Source: Atribacteria bacterium SCGC AAA255-G05 (GTDB lineage Bacteria > Atribacterota > Phoenicimicrobiia > Phoenicimicrobiales > Phoenicimicrobiaceae). From it: a DNA stretch of 24,243 nt. Of the stretch, positions 22,493 through 24,243 are shown piece after piece. The notes under the pieces are model-generated. The model saw only the letters and a program-made list of their open reading frames with translations. It was not told where the DNA came from and made no database searches. The stretch covers positions 1 to 24,243 of the forward strand of contig ASPA01000030.1 of NCBI GenBank assembly GCA_000405605.1, read 5' to 3'. Each line of letters opens with the position of its first letter. The first letter of the stretch is position 1. Both the position numbers and the translations under genes were made by a program.

Positions 22493-22711
22493 ATGAACAT
22501 CCTTTATAATGACAAGATAGATCTCCTTTATATTCGTTTAGATGAAAGAAAACAGGAAGTTGTAAACAAGCGAATCTCTGAGGATATTGTGCTAGATATA
22601 GGCAAAGACGAAATACTCATAGGGATTGAGATTCTTGATGCCTCAAAACATGTGAATTTAGAAAGGCTTTTGCCAATAAAATATGGAACTCCAAAAGGGG
22701 TCGCCTCTTAG
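22493..22711 (+). CDS. DUF2283 family small protein
   Basis: This 72-residue protein matches DUF2283 well: YNDKIDLLYIRLDERKQ, then SEDIVLDIGKDEILIGIEILDASKHV, the usual D-x-L-Y-I-R-L and G-I-E-I-L-[DN]-A-S motifs. The family is common next to DUF4258 and is suspected to act as an antitoxin-like or regulatory partner, but has no proven role known to me. The ribosome site GGAGGAGGG lies inside the truncated upstream frame. It has lost an intact partner, so it may be an orphan antitoxin. The unit lies between the two direct repeat copies A and B. Confidence 0.85.
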   Translation: MNILYNDKIDLLYIRLDERKQEVVNKRISEDIVLDIGKDEILIGIEILDASKHVNLERLLPIKYGTPKGVAS

Positions 22712-22798
22712 GAACAGGAATAGGGTCTATAATTAATGTAGCAGGAATAGGGGTCAGGCTTCACAACTTCACAAAATAGAAAGTTTCGACAGCGGACA

Positions 22799-23020
22799 GT
22801 TTAATGAATAGAAGCAAAGCTTGAATTTTAATTTAACAAAAAGCTGGGCTTAGTTTTGATTGTTATGGAATTTTTCCAATACGATTTTATTCTAAGTCTG
22901 GATTTATTTTTTAATTTTGATTTGAAAATATATTATTTAACCCCAGAACATGAAAGATCATCTTCAACAACCCTATTGCAATATCGCTTTTGGTAGTTAG
23001 GCATTTATCGAATCAATCAC
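22799..23020 (+). repeat. Direct repeat copy B with conserved stem-loop
   Basis: Diverged copy of 21869-22095. The long stem arms (22840-22853 and 22892-22905) and the 38-base loop keep the same lengths as in copy A, and several substitutions are wobble-compatible. The nested GGAATTTTTCC hairpin is at 22867-22877. The rest of the gene-free stretch 22712-23183 holds two short direct repeats, CAGGAATAGGGTC (22715-22727) and CAGGAATAGGGGTC (22742-22755), and AT-rich sequence with no further structure seen. Confidence 0.75.
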
Positions 23021-23183
23021 TTCTGCAAGCGAGGACCCGCTACCAAAAAGAGGATTTTTAAAACTTCTGTCGTATATGTATATATAAATATGTAAATATG
23101 CAAGGATAGCTAAAGCATTTGGATAATTTAATCTGCTATTTAAATAATGTTTACAGAATAAATCTTTATGAAAGGTAGTCAGA

Positions 23184-23477
23184 ATGGAAACAATTTTTTC
23201 AATTCACCAGGTATTCCGTTATAAAAATCATGTGATCAGAGCAGAAAAGAGATCATTATTTTATACCATGGAATATTCTTTAATTATCGATGACGTTAAG
23301 CAGGATCAGATAAAAGGGTTATATGGCATTTTGATACTTCATGGTATGTTGAATGATAATGATCACCAAAAACCGGTGAAAGTTATGGTTAAGCAAACCA
23401 TATTCACCAGTAAATTCTATTGTAAAATTGATGGGGAAATTCATAAAATGAATAAATACAAGCTTGATGAGGTATAA
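23184..23477 (+). CDS. Small uncharacterised protein coupled to a radical SAM gene
   Basis: I do not recognise this 97-residue protein. It has no cysteine motif, signal peptide or membrane helix; the alternating pattern (FSIHQVFRYKNHVIRAEKRSLFYTMEYSLIIDD, then VKVMVKQTIFTSKFYCKIDGEIHKM) suggests a small beta-sheet protein. The ribosome site is AAAGGTAG, followed by the ATG. Its end overlaps the start of the radical SAM gene by 11 bp (TTGATGAGGTATAA), which points to translational coupling and a shared function, for instance a carrier, substrate or accessory subunit for the enzyme. It does not show the PqqD-like fold motif usual for peptide-modifying radical SAM enzymes. Confidence 0.65.
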   Translation: METIFSIHQVFRYKNHVIRAEKRSLFYTMEYSLIIDDVKQDQIKGLYGILILHGMLNDNDHQKPVKVMVKQTIFTSKFYCKIDGEIHKMNKYKLDEV

Positions 23478-24129
23478 TTTGCTTTCTTTCAATTTATTGA
23501 GTATTAAATATATAATCTTATCTAAGGTATTCGGAAAGGAATTACCATTTATTGGCGGTATTGTAATCAACGAAAGTTGTAATTTGAATTGTCTCCACTG
23601 TTCAGTAGCCAACCGGGATATCCCTGACTTAACCTTTGAGGAAGTTGAAATAGGATTGTGCAGGTTATATGCCATGGGAATGAGATACTTATATATTGAG
23701 GGCGGTGAACCTTTTTTATGGAGAGATAATAGTAAGTCCCTAAAAGATGTTATCCATTTAGCCAGAGAAATAGGATTTATATTTATAGTCGTATACACCA
23801 ATGGAACCTTTCCAATTATCGCTGATGCGAATACGGTTTTTGTAAGTTTGGATGGGTTAAAGGATACACATAATAAAATCCGGGGGAACACTTATGATCG
23901 GATCATTTCAAATATAATTAAATCTCCTCATAAAAAGTTACTGATTAACTATACGATAAATAAAAAGAATGAAAAGGAAATTGAACAGTTTTGTTATGAA
24001 ATATCAAGAATTGAAAAGATAAAAGGCATATTTTTTTATTTCTATACACCTTTTCAGGGTGTAGATGATTTATATTTGGAATTAGATGAAAGAAAAATTA
24101 TTTTAACGCTGACTAGAAAATCGGGATAG
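23467..24129 (+). CDS. Radical SAM protein, C-terminus replaced
   Basis: The frame gives 220 residues with the radical SAM ligands in NESCNLNCLHC (C38, C42, C45 counted from this ATG), the SAM-binding IEGGEPFLW at about 78-86, a TNGT strand, and FVSLDGLKDTHNKIRG. This is the SPASM/Twitch-like class of core, with a substrate unknown. The core is complete to about the sixth strand (FFYFYTPFQGVDDLYLELDERKII), then ends abruptly. Relatives normally continue for another 50-120 residues. The last residues (LTLTRKSG) are encoded by sequence that on the minus strand is an MFS gene, so the gene appears to have been cut by recombination. A TTG one codon upstream is an alternative start. Confidence 0.75.
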   Translation: MRYNLLSFNLLSIKYIILSKVFGKELPFIGGIVINESCNLNCLHCSVANRDIPDLTFEEVEIGLCRLYAMGMRYLYIEGGEPFLWRDNSKSLKDVIHLAREIGFIFIVVYTNGTFPIIADANTVFVSLDGLKDTHNKIRGNTYDRIISNIIKSPHKKLLINYTINKKNEKEIEQFCYEISRIEKIKGIFFYFYTPFQGVDDLYLELDERKIILTLTRKSG

Positions 24130-24242
24130 TGCTCCGGGCTGATTTGGACATTTCCCATAAAAACCAACATAATAAGAGAAGTAATTCCCATACTAAATGC
24201 CATCCCAACCGCACGTGCCGTACCTATTATTCCTGATGCGAC
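24054..24242 (-). pseudogene. MFS transporter C-terminal fragment, truncated at its 3' end
   Basis: Reading the minus strand from the window edge gives VASGIIGTARAVGMAFSMGI, TSLIMLVFMGNVQISPEHYP and DFLVSVKIIF. This matches the region around the penultimate helices of 14-helix MFS drug transporters (SGxxGTxRxVGxxxSMGI, then a short loop and a last helix). After KIIF the family's last helix should follow, but the frame instead reads LSSSNSKYKSSTP and stops, over the antisense of the radical SAM gene. The gene therefore seems broken at about 24095-24110. The upstream part lies outside the window, so whether the rest is intact is not known. Confidence 0.6.
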
Positions 24243-24243
24243 A

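Noticed and set aside
23319..23891. 190-residue minus-strand frame
   Set aside because: It is entirely antisense to the small protein and radical SAM gene, which have motif support; no protein family features.

Overview
An AT-rich, gene-dense bacterial window. Nearly everything is read on the + strand; the only minus-strand genes are one EamA transporter (18121-19017) and an MFS gene tail at the right edge. Strong AAGGAG/GGAGG ribosome sites, TTGACA/TATAAT-type promoters, FabK-type enoyl reductase, LemA/DUF2207 and a YgiQ radical SAM protein point to a low-GC bacterium, either Firmicutes-like or an uncultured anaerobic lineage with similar signals. No rRNA, tRNA or CRISPR array was seen, so the lineage cannot be fixed from this window.

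Layout. 1-4474 is a metabolic block: the tail of ketopantoate reductase, a COG1237-type metallo-beta-lactamase-fold hydrolase and an FAH-family hydrolase, then a weak hairpin and a consensus promoter driving fabK and a second nitronate-monooxygenase-like flavoprotein with a four-cysteine cluster. 4597-6507 is a large uncharacterised protein with an internally repeated motif. 6603-7274 is a YgjP-type metallopeptidase with no ordinary start codon where the family N-terminus begins. 7396-11254 holds a nitroreductase remnant overlapped by a threonine-synthase-like gene, then a TauE exporter and a YgiQ radical SAM enzyme in one tight run. 11412-16598 is mostly envelope genes: EamA transporter, DUF2207, LemA, YkvA/DUF1232 and MFS. 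16756-17851 is an HD hydrolase plus a GNAT acetyltransferase. 18121-19017 is an EamA transporter on the minus strand, flanked on both sides by dispersed intergenic repeats.

19526-21706 is the most unusual intact unit: a membrane-anchored TPR protein directly followed by a proteasome/HslV-like Ntn-hydrolase homologue in which Ser2 aligns with the proteasome catalytic Thr1. From about 21670 to the right edge the sequence is accessory and decaying. It has repeat sequence running into the Ntn-hydrolase 3' end, palindromic repeats, two diverged direct copies of a ~225-bp element with a conserved stem-loop, a DUF4258 stub in front of DUF2283, and a small unknown protein coupled to a radical SAM gene whose 3' end is joined head-on to a truncated MFS gene. 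Three separate truncated or chimeric genes and several repeat families suggest active rearrangement by recombination. All assignments are from reading the sequence; no database search was run.
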